Below are positions 8,961 through 18,453 of a stretch of DNA of 64,000 nucleotides, piece by piece (position 1 is the first letter of the stretch; every line of letters starts with the position of its first letter). The stretch comes from Brachyspira intermedia PWS/A. Its GTDB lineage: Bacteria > Spirochaetota > Brachyspiria > Brachyspirales > Brachyspiraceae. The position numbers and the translations under genes are program-made. The DNA lies in contig NC_017243.1 of the NCBI RefSeq assembly GCF_000223215.1, positions 1,922,001-1,986,000 on the forward strand. Direction: 5' to 3'. A model generated the notes under the pieces. That model saw nothing but the letters and a program-made list of their open reading frames with translations. It had not been told where the DNA came from and ran no database searches.

Positions 8961-10778
8961 TTATAACATAGCTTTTATATTATCTATCTCTTCATTAACT
9001 AAAAGCCATTCATTTTCTGTTTCCTCTATTAGTTTTTTAACTTCCAAAAGCCTTTTACTTTTTTCATCATCATAATTTGCAGATGTTTCAAAAAATTTTA
9101 ATATTTCAGCTTCTTCTTTTTTATAATCTTCTATTTGTTTTTCATGTTTTTTGAGCAAAGACTCACATCTTGAAAGTCTGTTTCTAATCTTTTTTCTCTC
9201 TTCATAATTATTGCTGTTCTTATCATCATTGCTGCTGCTTTCTTTACTATTATTCTTATTTTGATACTCTAATTCTTTTTCTTCTTCCTCTAAAGCATCA
9301 AGTCTTACCCTATAAACATAAGCCTCATAATCACCTGAATAAAGAGAAAGTTTTTTATCTTTAACTTCTATAATAGTATCAGCAAGCAAACTAGCAAAAG
9401 TTCTATCATGCGAAGTGAAAAATATTGTTCCGCCATAATCTCTCAAAGAATTAGCAAGTGCCTCAACAGTTTCAAAGTCCAAATGGTTTGTAGGCTCGTC
9501 CAATATAAGAACATCAGCACATTGAGTAATAGCAGCAAGAAGTGAAAGCCTTGCCATCTCTCCTCCGCTTAATACTTTTACATCTTTATTAACATCATCG
9601 CCTGAAAATAAGAAACTTCCTAAAAGTGTTAAAAGTTCTTGAGTCAATAGTCCCTGCTTAGCATTCTTCTTTAAATAAGATAATACAGTATCATTAGAAG
9701 TTATATTTTTGTAAGTATCCTCACCAAAATACGCTATCTTTATGCCATAAGAATAATTATAAGTACCTGATACAGGATTGAGTCTTCCAGCTATAGTTCT
9801 TAAAAATGTAGTTTTACCTTCACCATTTTGCCCAAGAACCGCTACCCTGCTTCCTCTTGCTATTTCTATTCTTCCGCTTTTAGCAACTACTTTATCGCCA
9901 TATCCAACTGCTAAATCATCGGATATAAGAGCAAAACCTTTCTTTTCAGGAACCTCTGGAAGTTTTATTCTTACATTCTTTGATGGGTGATTAATTTCTA
10001 TAGTTTTTAATTTTTCTATTTGTTTTATACGAGATTGAACCGCTTTTGCTTTAGTAGCTTTATATCTGAATCTCTCTACAAATCTCTCTAAATGAGCCTT
10101 TCTCTCCTCTATATTCTTATTATATTTTTTTATTGTATATTCTTTTTCTTCTTTGTATTCAAAATAATCTTCTATATTTCCCGGAAAATATGTTATTTTT
10201 GAATTTTCCATTTCAATAGTTTTTTCACATGTTGTTTTTAAGAATTCCCTATCATGCGAAACTATCAAAAAACCTCCATTATAATCGGTTAAAAAATTTT
10301 CTAAATCGATTAATGTATTTAAATCCAAAAAGTTTGAAGGTTCGTCTAATATTAAAAAATTAGGCTCATAAAGCATCATCTCTGAAAGTTTAACTCTCAT
10401 TCTATATCCGCTAGATAAACTTCCTAGATTATTATTAACTTTTATATGATCTATTCCAAATCGACTTGCTATTTTAGAACATTTCCAAGATTCTTTTCCT
10501 GTAACTCTTGTAAGATAATCTATTACCTTCTCATTATCATCGAAATCACCCTGCTGGCGAAGATATCCTACTCTTACATCATCTGAAAATATTACTTCTC
10601 CGTCATCAGCCTCTTCAAGTCCCATAAGAATCTTCAAAAGTGTTGTTTTGCCTGCTCCGTTTCTTCCAATCATTCCTATTTTAGATTTTTCTTCTATAAG
10701 AAGATTGACATTATCAAGCAGTACTTTATGAACAAATCTTTTTGATATATTAACTATATTTATAATACTTTTAGCCAT
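8961..10778 (-). CDS. ABC-F family ATPase (ribosome-associated type)
   Basis: 605 residues with two ATP-binding cassettes and no membrane segments, as in ABC-F translation factors. The first cassette has Walker A GRNGAGKTT, a variant signature LSSGYRMR and Walker B LILDEPSNFLD. The linker is lysine/arginine-rich (near residues 210-270). The second cassette has GQNGEGKTT, LSGGEMARLSL and LILDEPTNHLD. The C-terminus, about residues 515-605, is a charged coiled coil as in Uup/YdiF-type members. These proteins bind the ribosomal E site; the particular subfamily is uncertain. It begins a two-gene unit with the amidohydrolase. Confidence 0.92.
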   Translation of the reverse strand: MAKSIINIVNISKRFVHKVLLDNVNLLIEEKSKIGMIGRNGAGKTTLLKILMGLEEADDGEVIFSDDVRVGYLRQQGDFDDNEKVIDYLTRVTGKESWKCSKIASRFGIDHIKVNNNLGSLSSGYRMRVKLSEMMLYEPNFLILDEPSNFLDLNTLIDLENFLTDYNGGFLIVSHDREFLKTTCEKTIEMENSKITYFPGNIEDYFEYKEEKEYTIKKYNKNIEERKAHLERFVERFRYKATKAKAVQSRIKQIEKLKTIEINHPSKNVRIKLPEVPEKKGFALISDDLAVGYGDKVVAKSGRIEIARGSRVAVLGQNGEGKTTFLRTIAGRLNPVSGTYNYSYGIKIAYFGEDTYKNITSNDTVLSYLKKNAKQGLLTQELLTLLGSFLFSGDDVNKDVKVLSGGEMARLSLLAAITQCADVLILDEPTNHLDFETVEALANSLRDYGGTIFFTSHDRTFASLLADTIIEVKDKKLSLYSGDYEAYVYRVRLDALEEEEKELEYQNKNNSKESSSNDDKNSNNYEERKKIRNRLSRCESLLKKHEKQIEDYKKEEAEILKFFETSANYDDEKSKRLLEVKKLIEETENEWLLVNEEIDNIKAML

Positions 10779-10885
10779 ATTTCATTTTTAACTTAAATAT
10801 TTTTATTTTTATTAAGCATTAATTCTATAATAATTTTAAAAAATATTCAAATATAAAAATGAAATAATTATATTAAATTACAAGA

Positions 10886-12301
10886 TTATTCTTTTAAATT
10901 TTCGCTAAGTTTATACACCAAACTTTTGAAATATTTTCCTCTCTCTTCATAGTTTTTAAACATATCAAAACTAGTACATCCAGGTGATAATAGAACAGTA
11001 TCTCCGTTTATTGCTATAGACGAAGCATAGTTAAAAGCATCTGTCAAATCTCTTACTATAATTTTATTATCAAAATGAAGCATATCTGAAAGGACATTTG
11101 CTGCCTCTCCCATAAGTATAAGTTTTTTTACTCTTGCATTTACTATACTATTTAAAGGAGTGAAATCTATATTTTTATTTCTTCCGCCCATTATAAGGAT
11201 TATATCTTTATCAAAAGATTTTAAAGCACTCATTACAGAATTCATTGATGTAGCTTTTGAATCATTTATATATTTAACTCCATTAATTTCAGAAACTAAT
11301 TCAACTCTATGTTCTATACCTTTGAAATTATTTACAACTTTCTCTATATTATCTGCAGGTATTCCATCTTTTAAACATATCAAAACTGCTGCCAATATGT
11401 TGGCTATATTATGTTTACCTATTAATTTTCTGTTTGCTATAGAAAATAATTTTTCATTCTCATAATATATATACTCATCTTCTTCATTATAGTATATTGT
11501 AGCAAATTTACTTTTTAAAGAGAATGTAAGCAGCTTACTCTTAGAATTACCATTAAGCTCATTATACCAAATATTAGTGTATATATTATCATAATTAAGT
11601 ACTAGAAAATCATTTTTATTTTGATTGATAATTATATTCTTTTTTGTATTGAAATAATCTTCTATATCTCTATATCTGTCAAGATGATCTTCTGCAATAT
11701 TCAATATAGCAGCTATATGAGCATGAAATTTTTCAACTGTTTCTAATTGAAAACTTGAAAGCTCTAATATGATATCTTCATCAGGCTCTATAGTTTCAAT
11801 CTCTTTAGAAAAAGTATTTCCAACATTTCCAAGAAGTCTTGCCTTTTTATAAGACTTTATTATTTCATGAATCAATGTAACTGTAGTGGTTTTTCCGTCT
11901 GTTCCGGTTACTGCAATATAATTTCTATTAGGAATAAAATTGTATGCAAATTCAATTTCTCCTATAATCTTTATATTTCTTCTTTTAGCTTCTTCAACTA
12001 TAGGTATAGTATGCGGAATGCCTGGTGAAATTATTATCAAAGTGATATTATCCAAAATAGATATATCCTGATTACCGAAAAATAATTTGATATCTTTATC
12101 TTTTAATGCTTCTATACTATCTTTAAGTTGTTCTTCTGTTTTACTATCACTTAAAGCATATTTGATATTAACATTAAAAGTTCTGTTAATATCATATAGA
12201 GTATTAGCTATACTTACTCCGCTTCTTAAAGTAGCACCCAAAATTAATATATTCTGCTTTTTCAATACTTTTATATAAGTTTTATTTAAATCTAAAATCA
12301 T
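10886..12301 (-). CDS. murD: UDP-N-acetylmuramoylalanine--D-glutamate ligase
   Basis: 471 residues, in the MurD range. It adds D-glutamate to UDP-MurNAc-L-Ala in peptidoglycan synthesis. The N-terminal Rossmann-like part ends with IISPGIPHTIP, the central ATPase domain starts with AVTGTDGKTTTVTLI (P-loop), and ELSSFQLETV, AEDHLDRY and KYINDSKATS follow; the C-terminal domain has LIMGGRNKNIDF and LLSPGCTSFDMFKNYEERG, all typical of MurD. It stands alone rather than in a dcw cluster. Downstream lies an unusual repeat-rich region. Confidence 0.95.
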   Translation of the reverse strand: MILDLNKTYIKVLKKQNILILGATLRSGVSIANTLYDINRTFNVNIKYALSDSKTEEQLKDSIEALKDKDIKLFFGNQDISILDNITLIIISPGIPHTIPIVEEAKRRNIKIIGEIEFAYNFIPNRNYIAVTGTDGKTTTVTLIHEIIKSYKKARLLGNVGNTFSKEIETIEPDEDIILELSSFQLETVEKFHAHIAAILNIAEDHLDRYRDIEDYFNTKKNIIINQNKNDFLVLNYDNIYTNIWYNELNGNSKSKLLTFSLKSKFATIYYNEEDEYIYYENEKLFSIANRKLIGKHNIANILAAVLICLKDGIPADNIEKVVNNFKGIEHRVELVSEINGVKYINDSKATSMNSVMSALKSFDKDIILIMGGRNKNIDFTPLNSIVNARVKKLILMGEAANVLSDMLHFDNKIIVRDLTDAFNYASSIAINGDTVLLSPGCTSFDMFKNYEERGKYFKSLVYKLSENLKE

Positions 12302-12310
12302 TTTAACACC

Positions 12311-12472
12311 AATTAAAAAATTATTTTTTATAAAAACTAATTATAACAGAATAATGATAAATTTAAATGATTTATTTTTATAATTTTTTATTGAAAGATA
12401 AAAATTAATGTCTATATAACAAAATTATTTATATCGATCTCTTTTATGATATCGTCTTCAATATAGTATATA
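12311..12472. repeat. Direct repeat copy 1 (gene end plus spacer)
   Basis: This segment is a close copy, with only scattered differences, of 13031-13194. It holds the AT-rich spacer found downstream of the unknown gene at 13134-14165 plus the end of that gene. It ends exactly where the AGTATATAC border of the mosaic repeat begins. It indicates an old tandem duplication, one copy of which was lost apart from its 3' end. Confidence 0.85.
12412..12472 (-). pseudogene. 3' fragment of a paralogue of the 13134-14165 gene
   Basis: The minus frame ends with a peptide close to IEDDIIKEIDINNFVI and a TAG at 12412-12414, matching the C-terminus IENDTIKEIDVNNFII of the neighbouring intact gene. Upstream coding sequence is absent; the mosaic repeat takes its place. 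Only about 20 codons remain. Confidence 0.75.
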
Positions 12473-13030
12473 CCTAAACAACTATATTTTCTTTTTTATA
12501 TATGGGGCTTTGCCCCATACCCCACTTCTTTTGTTGCCACAAAGAAGCAAAAAGGCTATATTTATGGTCTAAATTTAGGTTATATTCTATATTTAATAAG
12601 TATATATTTAATATAAAGTTCTAACAATTGCGTTTTTTGCAACTTTTTTGTGCGGCAAAAAAGTTGATAATAATTACATAATCTGTAGTAGTCGGCAAAA
12701 TGAAATCGTTTCAGTATATACTAAAAATTTTTAAGTTTATCAATTTGTTTATTGTTCTTTTTCCCGCCGCACGCCTACCTAAAGGTACTCCCTTCGGTCG
12801 CAGGCGGACTTCGTCAAAGAACCTATATCCTCGATAAACTCGGATACGCTTCGCGAAAGTGCAAGTATAAAATTAATATTAAATCATACTAAAATTGTAT
12901 TACTTGTAAAAGAATTTATTAAATTAAAGCACAAATGTAGCACTTCGCCTGTGGCATACCTAAAGGTATTTTCTTCGGTCGCAAAAGAAGTGGAGTTGCC
13001 GAAGGCACGCAAATCCCTGCAAATATTTAA
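12465..13030. repeat. Composite GC-richer mosaic repeat, two units in inverted orientation
   Basis: The left unit (12465 to about 12722) starts AGTATATACCTAAACAAC and ends CAGTATATACT; it matches 47012-47308 over most of its length, including the TTGCGTTTTTTGCAACTTTT and GTCGGCAAAATGAAATCG stretches. The right unit (about 12713-13030) matches the reverse complement of 62822-63178, including TTGTTCTTTTTCCCGCCGC, TTCGCCTGTGGCA and the TGCAAATATTTAAAATTAA border. Short hairpins such as GGGGCTTTGCCCC occur. No transposase is encoded. It is probably non-autonomous or a recombining intergenic repeat. Confidence 0.8.
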
Positions 13031-13194
13031 AATTAAAAAAATTATTTTTTATAAAAACTAATTATAATAGAATAATGATAAATTTAAATGATTTATTTTT
13101 TATAATTTTTTATTGAAACATAAAAATTAATGTCTATATAATAAAATTATTTACATCAATCTCTTTTATAGTATCATTTTCAATATAATATATA
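13031..13194. repeat. Direct repeat copy 2
   Basis: Partner of 12311-12472. It consists of the spacer downstream of the unknown gene plus the last codons of that gene, which is intact here. Confidence 0.85.
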
Positions 13195-14165
13195 ATACCA
13201 AAAACATCATTAAAAAAACAATTATTATTTTTTATGGTGATGATATTTTTTATACTTTCATCTTTTATATTATAACTTTTAATATTTATGGAATATTTAT
13301 TGAAATCAAATGCAATTAAATTATCCTTATAAAAATATAGCTTTCCATGAACTTCATTATTTTCATCTAAACTAAATAAATTAATATTAATACTATTATA
13401 GCTTTCTAAATATCTATACTCATTATTATCGCTATCATCTATTTTTATATCATCTATATTGTAGAATCTTAATTGATTATAAATAAAATCTTCATCATTA
13501 AAATTCGTATTATCACAAGCCAAAACAAATCTTTTATTATCTATAAAAGCAAGAGGTCTGTCCCAATTATAACCGCTTATATATTCATTAACAACATCCA
13601 CTTGACATTTCTCATATTCTTTCAAAAACTCCTCAATGTTAAAACAGCTTATACAGTCCACAGGATTCCATACCCAGCCATTACAAAGAAAATGTTTATA
13701 ATCTTTTGATACCAATAAATTACTGTGAAAATAATCTATACCAAATTTTTCTTCATCTCTGTTTATATCTGTTATCATCTCTTTAGTTTTTAAATTCATT
13801 ATATTAAGAGTATTCCATTTAGTTTGAGTGATAAGATGTATTTCATTATTAATAATACAAAATTCATTAGAATAGCTTGATACTTCAGAATGATAATCTT
13901 CTCTTTTTAAATAAATTACTTCTAATGTTTCTATATTTACAACAGCGGAATTTAATCCTTTCTCCTCAGTTATGCATATATAAGGATACATTAATTTTAA
14001 AACTGTAACTTCTTCTTTGGAATTTATATTTTCTATTTTTATTAAATCTTTATACGAATTATATTTTTTATTATACTTTATTAATTTAGAATCATCAGTA
14101 AATAAAAAATATTCTTCTAAGTTTTTATAATTTAAAACAGTATTCTCTATCATAGCGTTTATCAT
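13134..14165 (-). CDS. Protein of unknown function, probably beta-propeller-like
   Basis: 343 residues that I do not recognise. The sequence is rich in short beta-type stretches separated by Asp/Asn turns (for example MYPYICITEEKG, FCIINNEIHLITQ, RFVLACDNTN), in a spacing reminiscent of WD-like or PQQ-like propellers. No signal peptide, membrane helix or Cys cluster is seen, so it is probably cytosolic. The start is ATG at 14163-14165, with another ATG four codons later; no strong ribosome site precedes either. A C-rich tract (14204-14219) lies 39 bp upstream. A truncated paralogue end lies downstream at 12412-12472. Confidence 0.6.
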   Translation of the reverse strand: MINAMIENTVLNYKNLEEYFLFTDDSKLIKYNKKYNSYKDLIKIENINSKEEVTVLKLMYPYICITEEKGLNSAVVNIETLEVIYLKREDYHSEVSSYSNEFCIINNEIHLITQTKWNTLNIMNLKTKEMITDINRDEEKFGIDYFHSNLLVSKDYKHFLCNGWVWNPVDCISCFNIEEFLKEYEKCQVDVVNEYISGYNWDRPLAFIDNKRFVLACDNTNFNDEDFIYNQLRFYNIDDIKIDDSDNNEYRYLESYNSININLFSLDENNEVHGKLYFYKDNLIAFDFNKYSINIKSYNIKDESIKNIITIKNNNCFFNDVFGIIYYIENDTIKEIDVNNFII

Positions 14166-14203
14166 AAAATAAAAATGAAAAATATCAATAAGAATCTACA
14201 CAG

Positions 14204-14219
14204 CCCGCCCACCCGCCCC
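14204..14219 (-). other. G-quadruplex-type tract upstream of the unknown gene
   Basis: On the minus strand the sequence reads GGGGCGGGTGGGCGGG: four runs of at least three G separated by single bases, the canonical intramolecular G4 pattern. It lies between the stop of the CDF gene and the start of the 13134-14165 gene, where the minus-strand transcript or non-template strand carries the G runs. Confidence 0.75.
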
Positions 14220-14241
14220 TATTTTTTTATTAGATAAGCAT

Positions 14242-15120
14242 TTATTTATATGCTTCTATATGTATAGTAGGCTCTATACTCAACTTTTCTCTTATGGCAT
14301 TTTCAAATAATGTAGCCTTTGAATGAGCATCAAAGACAGTCATATCTTTAGGGAAACGCATATGGAAAGTTATTTCGCTATGATCTCCATAAGTATGTAT
14401 ATGAAAATGATGAAGATTTAAATCAGTATTATCTATATTCATTTCTTCAGCTATTTTTTTAATACTCTCTATAGTTTCTTTAGAAGGGTATTCTCCTATC
14501 AAAGGTTTTACACTGGATTTAATAACATCGAAAGCTGCATAAAATATTACAAGTGAAACCAATATACTTAATACACTGTCTAACCACCAAAAACTTTTAC
14601 CAAATAAAATACCAACTAATATAATTATAGAAGTAACACTGTCGCTTCTATGATGCCAAGCATCAGCATAGAGTGATTTTGAACCGGATTTTCTATATCC
14701 CCAAAAAGAATACTGTGCTAATAATTCCTTTACAAGTATTGAAACCACCATAGCAATTATAGCCATAGTTGTAAATGAAGCTGATTTTTTATTCATAATG
14801 TTTTGAATAGCTTCAGAGAAAAAACTATATCCTATAAATACAAGCATTATTCCAACTATAAAACTTGTTATAAGCTCTATTCTTCCATGTCCGAAAGGAT
14901 GTTCTTCGTCTGGAGGTCTTTTTGAAAATATTCCGCCTATTATGACTATTATACTGCTTATACAATCGCTTAATGAATGCCAAGCATCAGCCATAATAGA
15001 AAGAGAACCTGTAAGCAAACCTACAGCATATTTAAAAGCAAATAATAATATATTGATGATTACAGATACTATACCCTCTATTATCATATATTTAGATTTC
15101 TTCTCATTACTCATGTTCAT
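14242..15120 (-). CDS. Cation diffusion facilitator family transporter
   Basis: 292 residues with about five to six membrane helices and a cytoplasmic C-terminal domain, as in CDF/ZitB-type metal-proton antiporters. Helix 2 has ADAWHSLSD and helix 5 ADAWHHRSD, supplying the His/Asp metal site. His in the first motif and the HH pair in the second are compatible with zinc or manganese, but the ion cannot be assigned. The C-terminal domain carries LHHFHIHTYGDHSEI. The start is MNMSN at 15120 or the second ATG two codons later; a GGGGT stretch lies upstream. Confidence 0.92.
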   Translation of the reverse strand: MNMSNEKKSKYMIIEGIVSVIINILLFAFKYAVGLLTGSLSIMADAWHSLSDCISSIIVIIGGIFSKRPPDEEHPFGHGRIELITSFIVGIMLVFIGYSFFSEAIQNIMNKKSASFTTMAIIAMVVSILVKELLAQYSFWGYRKSGSKSLYADAWHHRSDSVTSIIILVGILFGKSFWWLDSVLSILVSLVIFYAAFDVIKSSVKPLIGEYPSKETIESIKKIAEEMNIDNTDLNLHHFHIHTYGDHSEITFHMRFPKDMTVFDAHSKATLFENAIREKLSIEPTIHIEAYK

Positions 15121-15281
15121 TTTATAACCCCAAATTAATTTTAAGCATTGTATTAAAGATAATCAATTTAATATAAAATGTCAATTATTCAAATATAAAT
15201 TGTTGTTTACAGATTCGAATCTTTTAACTTTAATTAAAATAATATAACTAATATAAGAATCCTCAAAATCAAATTAATGTC

Positions 15282-15310
15282 TTGATAAAAGTTAAATTTT
15301 TTGTTAATAT
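15282..15310 (+). promoter_or_regulatory. Promoter of fabD
   Basis: TTGATA at 15282-15287 and TAATAT at 15305-15310 are 17 bp apart. The leader would be about 50 nt and includes the strong AGAAAGGAG ribosome site at 15352-15360. Confidence 0.6.
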
Positions 15311-15368
15311 TTTATAGATTATTAATTTAAGAAAATAAAATATTTATAATAAGAAAGGAGAATAAAAT

Positions 15369-16283
15369 ATGTCAAATATAGCATTTCTATTTCCAGGTCA
15401 AGGTTCTCAATGTGCCGGTATGGGAAAATCTTTATATGATAATGTTGCTGAATCTAAAGCAATATTCGATAAGGCAGCTAATATTTTAGATGATGTTGAT
15501 ATCAAAGCATTATGTTTTGAAGGAAGCGAAGACGATCTTAAAAAAACAGAAAATACTCAGCCTGCTTTAGTTACAGTAGGTATGGCTGTTTATGAGGCTT
15601 TAAAAGCTAAAGGTGTTAAAGGAAATTTATTTGCAGGTCATAGTTTGGGTGAGATTACTGCACTTTCAGCTGCAGGATATATATCATTTGAAGATGCTGT
15701 AAAAATTGCTAGAACTAGAGGTTTATTAATGGCTAAGGCTGGTGCTGATGCCCCTTATGGTATGGCTGCTGTTATGGGATTAGATTATGATGCAGTTTCT
15801 AAATGTATGCCTGAAAATAAAGAAGTTGTTGCTGCTAATTACAATTTAAAAGATCAAATAGTTATATCAGGATTACTTAGTGCAATAGAAGCAGTTACTC
15901 CTAAACTTCAGGAAGCTGGTGCTAAAAGAGTACTTCCTTTAAAAGTATCTGGAGCTTTTCACTCTCCATTTATGAAACCTGCTGCTGATAGCTTGAAAGA
16001 ATTCTTAGAAAAAATTGAATTACATAACAATGATAATAAAGTATTATCAAATGTTACAGCTGAAGTTCATGATTTCAATTCTATAAAAGAAAATTTATAT
16101 AAACAAATGTTCTCAACTGTAAGATGGTATGATAGTATGCTTAATATGCAAAAACAAGGCATTACAAAAATATTTGAATGCGGACCTGGAAAAGTTTTAG
16201 TTGGAATGACTAAAAAAATCACTCCTGACATAACAGCATTACCTGTATTTGATATTGATTCTTTAAATGCTGCTATTCAATAA
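15369..16283 (+). CDS. fabD: Malonyl-CoA--ACP transacylase
   Basis: 304 residues, the normal length. It loads malonate from CoA onto acyl carrier protein for fatty-acid synthesis. Visible motifs are FLFPGQGSQ at the start, the nucleophile elbow GHSLGEITAL near residue 90, an Arg in ARTRGLLM, the catalytic His in VSGAFHSPFM near 200, and ECGPGKVLVGM at the end. A strong AGAAAGGAG lies before the ATG. Other fab genes are not adjacent, so it is a single-gene unit with its own hairpin terminator. Confidence 0.96.
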   Translation: MSNIAFLFPGQGSQCAGMGKSLYDNVAESKAIFDKAANILDDVDIKALCFEGSEDDLKKTENTQPALVTVGMAVYEALKAKGVKGNLFAGHSLGEITALSAAGYISFEDAVKIARTRGLLMAKAGADAPYGMAAVMGLDYDAVSKCMPENKEVVAANYNLKDQIVISGLLSAIEAVTPKLQEAGAKRVLPLKVSGAFHSPFMKPAADSLKEFLEKIELHNNDNKVLSNVTAEVHDFNSIKENLYKQMFSTVRWYDSMLNMQKQGITKIFECGPGKVLVGMTKKITPDITALPVFDIDSLNAAIQ

Positions 16284-16302
16284 TATAATTAATTAAAAAT
16301 AA

Positions 16303-16342
16303 AAAAGACAAGATTTATTTTATTAAATATTTCTTGTCTTTT
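16303..16342 (+). terminator. Terminator of fabD
   Basis: An 11-bp stem (AAAAGACAAGA against TCTTGTCTTTT) with an 18-nt AT-rich loop, followed by T-rich sequence. Confidence 0.75.
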
Positions 16343-16369
16343 ATTTTTCAAAAAATAATGCAATAAAAA

Positions 16370-16397
16370 AGGACATATAAAATTAATTATATGTCCT
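16370..16397 (-). terminator. Terminator of the peroxiredoxin gene
   Basis: A perfect 10-bp stem (AGGACATATA and complement) with an 8-nt loop. On the minus strand it is followed by six T residues. Confidence 0.85.
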
Positions 16398-16419
16398 AAT
16401 ATTCTATATGGTTAATAGA

Positions 16420-16983
16420 TTATAGTTTACCAACTAGATCAATTCCTGGTTTTAAAGTTTTAGCACCTGGTTTCCATTTAGCAGGACAAACTTCACCGCC
16501 ATGTTCAGCTACATACTGAGCAGCTTGAACTTTACGAACTAATTCATTAGCATCTCTACCAATTCCCATATCATGTACTTCATAAGCTTTAATCAAACCT
16601 TCTGGGTTTACGATAAAGCTACCGCGTAAATCTTGTCCAACTTCTTCTACAAATACTTCAAAGAATCTTCCTAATACTCCTGTTGGATCTCCAAGCATAG
16701 TATATTTAAGATTAGCTATAGTTTTTGTAGCATCAGCCCAAGCTTTATGTACGAAATGTGTATCAGCAGATACAGAATATACTTCACAGTTAATTTTCTT
16801 TAATTCTTCATAAACTGAACCTAAATCTTCTAATTCTGTAGGACATACAAATGTAAAGTCTGCTGGATAGAAGAAAAATACACTCCATTTTCCTAAAACA
16901 TCTTTAGTTTCAACTGTTTTGAATTCACCATTCTGATAAGCTTCAACCTTGAAATCTATTAGTTTCTTATTGATTAAACTCAT
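16420..16983 (-). CDS. ahpC: Typical 2-Cys peroxiredoxin (AhpC)
   Basis: 187 residues, the standard AhpC length. It reduces hydrogen and alkyl peroxides. The peroxidatic cysteine sits in FYPADFTFVCPTELED and the resolving cysteine in HGGEVCPAKW near the C-terminus. Start ATG at 16983 is preceded by AAAGGAG. No ahpF reductase lies next to it, so the electron donor is not shown by context. The gene has its own terminator and no recognisable regulator site could be assigned. Confidence 0.95.
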   Translation of the reverse strand: MSLINKKLIDFKVEAYQNGEFKTVETKDVLGKWSVFFFYPADFTFVCPTELEDLGSVYEELKKINCEVYSVSADTHFVHKAWADATKTIANLKYTMLGDPTGVLGRFFEVFVEEVGQDLRGSFIVNPEGLIKAYEVHDMGIGRDANELVRKVQAAQYVAEHGGEVCPAKWKPGAKTLKPGIDLVGKL

Positions 16984-17128
16984 ATTATAACTCCTTTTAT
17001 TTATTGTTTGTATACTCTAACAATACATCAAATAATAGTTTTTGTCAAGTAAAAAAATATCTATATTAGTAAAAATTACTAAAAAATATCACTTTTTCAT
17101 AATTTTTATTTATACAAAAATAAAAGTA

Positions 17129-18328
17129 TTATTTATAATTTTTAGTTTTAAGCTGCAAAATGACGTTATCTGTAAAAATTTTTATATATTCAAAATTCGT
17201 AGCAATATTCAATCTTATAAAACCTTTATAATCTTTAGAAAACCATTCTCCAAAATCAACAGCTATTTTACAGTCATCTTGTATAAACTCTTTTACCCTA
17301 TCAGGATTAACAACTTTTCTTAAATCTATAAAAGGCAAATATGTACCCTCCAAAGGACTTATTATTATATCAGGTACCTTTTCATTTAATTCATTTTTAA
17401 TATAATCATAATTTCTTTTTATAGTTTTTAATAATCCGTCAAGCCAATCTGCTCCATATTTATAAGCAGCCTCCGCAGCAACCATACCAAGCAAGCTCAA
17501 TTCAGTCCTACTTATAGTATTAACATAGTCATTGTATATCTTTCTAGTATCTTCATTAGGTATAATAATATGTGAATTCAAAAGACATGCTAAATTAAAA
17601 GTTTTTGATGCAGAAGTTACTACTATTAATTTATCCATATACTTATCTTTATTTTTTATGGAAAGTGCAGATATAAAAGGACGAATTCCCAAATTTATAT
17701 CCTGATGTATCTCATCTGAAATGATATAAACATTATGCTTTTTGCATATATCAAAAGTTTTATCTATCTCTTCATCAGTCCATACTCTTCCTACAGGATT
17801 ATGAGGATTACAGAATATCATCATTTTAACATTGTTTTTTACAATATCATTTTCTAATCTATCAAAATCTATAGAAAAAATACCATTATCATTATTCAAT
17901 ACGCATTCAATTAAGTTCCTGCCATTATCTTTAACAGCATTATAAAAAGGATAATATACAGGAGTAAGTATAATAATTGAATCATTCTTTTGGGTAAAAG
18001 CATTAACAAGCCAATATATAGAAGTTACAACACCTATAGAAAAACTTATCCATTCTTTTTTTAAATCTATATTGTATCTGCTTTTCTGCCAATTAAAAAA
18101 AGCCTCAAAATAACTATCCCATAAAACAGTATATCCGAAAACTCCATGAATAACTCTTTTATTTATAGCCTCTATTACTTCATTGGGTGCTTTGAACTCC
18201 ATATCGGCAACCCACATAGGAAGCAGTCCATCTGTATTGAATCTTTTATCTTTTTTTGTTTCCCACTTTTCTGAATTTGTACCTTCTCTGCTAACCAAAT
18301 ATTCATCGTTAAATTGTTCTATTGTCAT
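17129..18328 (-). CDS. MalY/PatB-type PLP-dependent C-S lyase / aminotransferase
   Basis: 399 residues, class I/II aminotransferase fold. The N-terminal LPMWVADMEFKAP stretch and the GVFGYT segment are typical of the MalY/PatB cystathionine beta-lyase subgroup. CNPHNPVGRVW is the conserved cofactor-binding loop, and the PLP lysine is in TSASKTFNLACL. Such enzymes cleave cystathionine or cysteine to pyruvate, ammonia and thiols; in some spirochaetes this releases hydrogen sulfide, but that role is only an inference here. It is separated from floA by 125 bp. Confidence 0.88.
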   Translation of the reverse strand: MTIEQFNDEYLVSREGTNSEKWETKKDKRFNTDGLLPMWVADMEFKAPNEVIEAINKRVIHGVFGYTVLWDSYFEAFFNWQKSRYNIDLKKEWISFSIGVVTSIYWLVNAFTQKNDSIIILTPVYYPFYNAVKDNGRNLIECVLNNDNGIFSIDFDRLENDIVKNNVKMMIFCNPHNPVGRVWTDEEIDKTFDICKKHNVYIISDEIHQDINLGIRPFISALSIKNKDKYMDKLIVVTSASKTFNLACLLNSHIIIPNEDTRKIYNDYVNTISRTELSLLGMVAAEAAYKYGADWLDGLLKTIKRNYDYIKNELNEKVPDIIISPLEGTYLPFIDLRKVVNPDRVKEFIQDDCKIAVDFGEWFSKDYKGFIRLNIATNFEYIKIFTDNVILQLKTKNYK

Positions 18329-18453
18329 AAAATAATCCTAAATAAAAAATAAATATATTTAAAAATAACATTAATTTTAATTTTTAAAAATTATATAAAA
18401 ATAGGCCGCATATAAAAATACACAGCCTATAAAAATTTATTTATAATAATAAT

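Noticed and set aside
12500-12960. Short ORFs in the mosaic repeat as genes
   Set aside because: They are low-complexity translations, broken in other copies and without ribosome sites; no transposase motif is present.
17042-17323. Plus-strand ORF overlapping the MalY-like gene end
   Set aside because: Opposite to a real gene end, with low-complexity Phe/Ile/Lys composition and no ribosome site.
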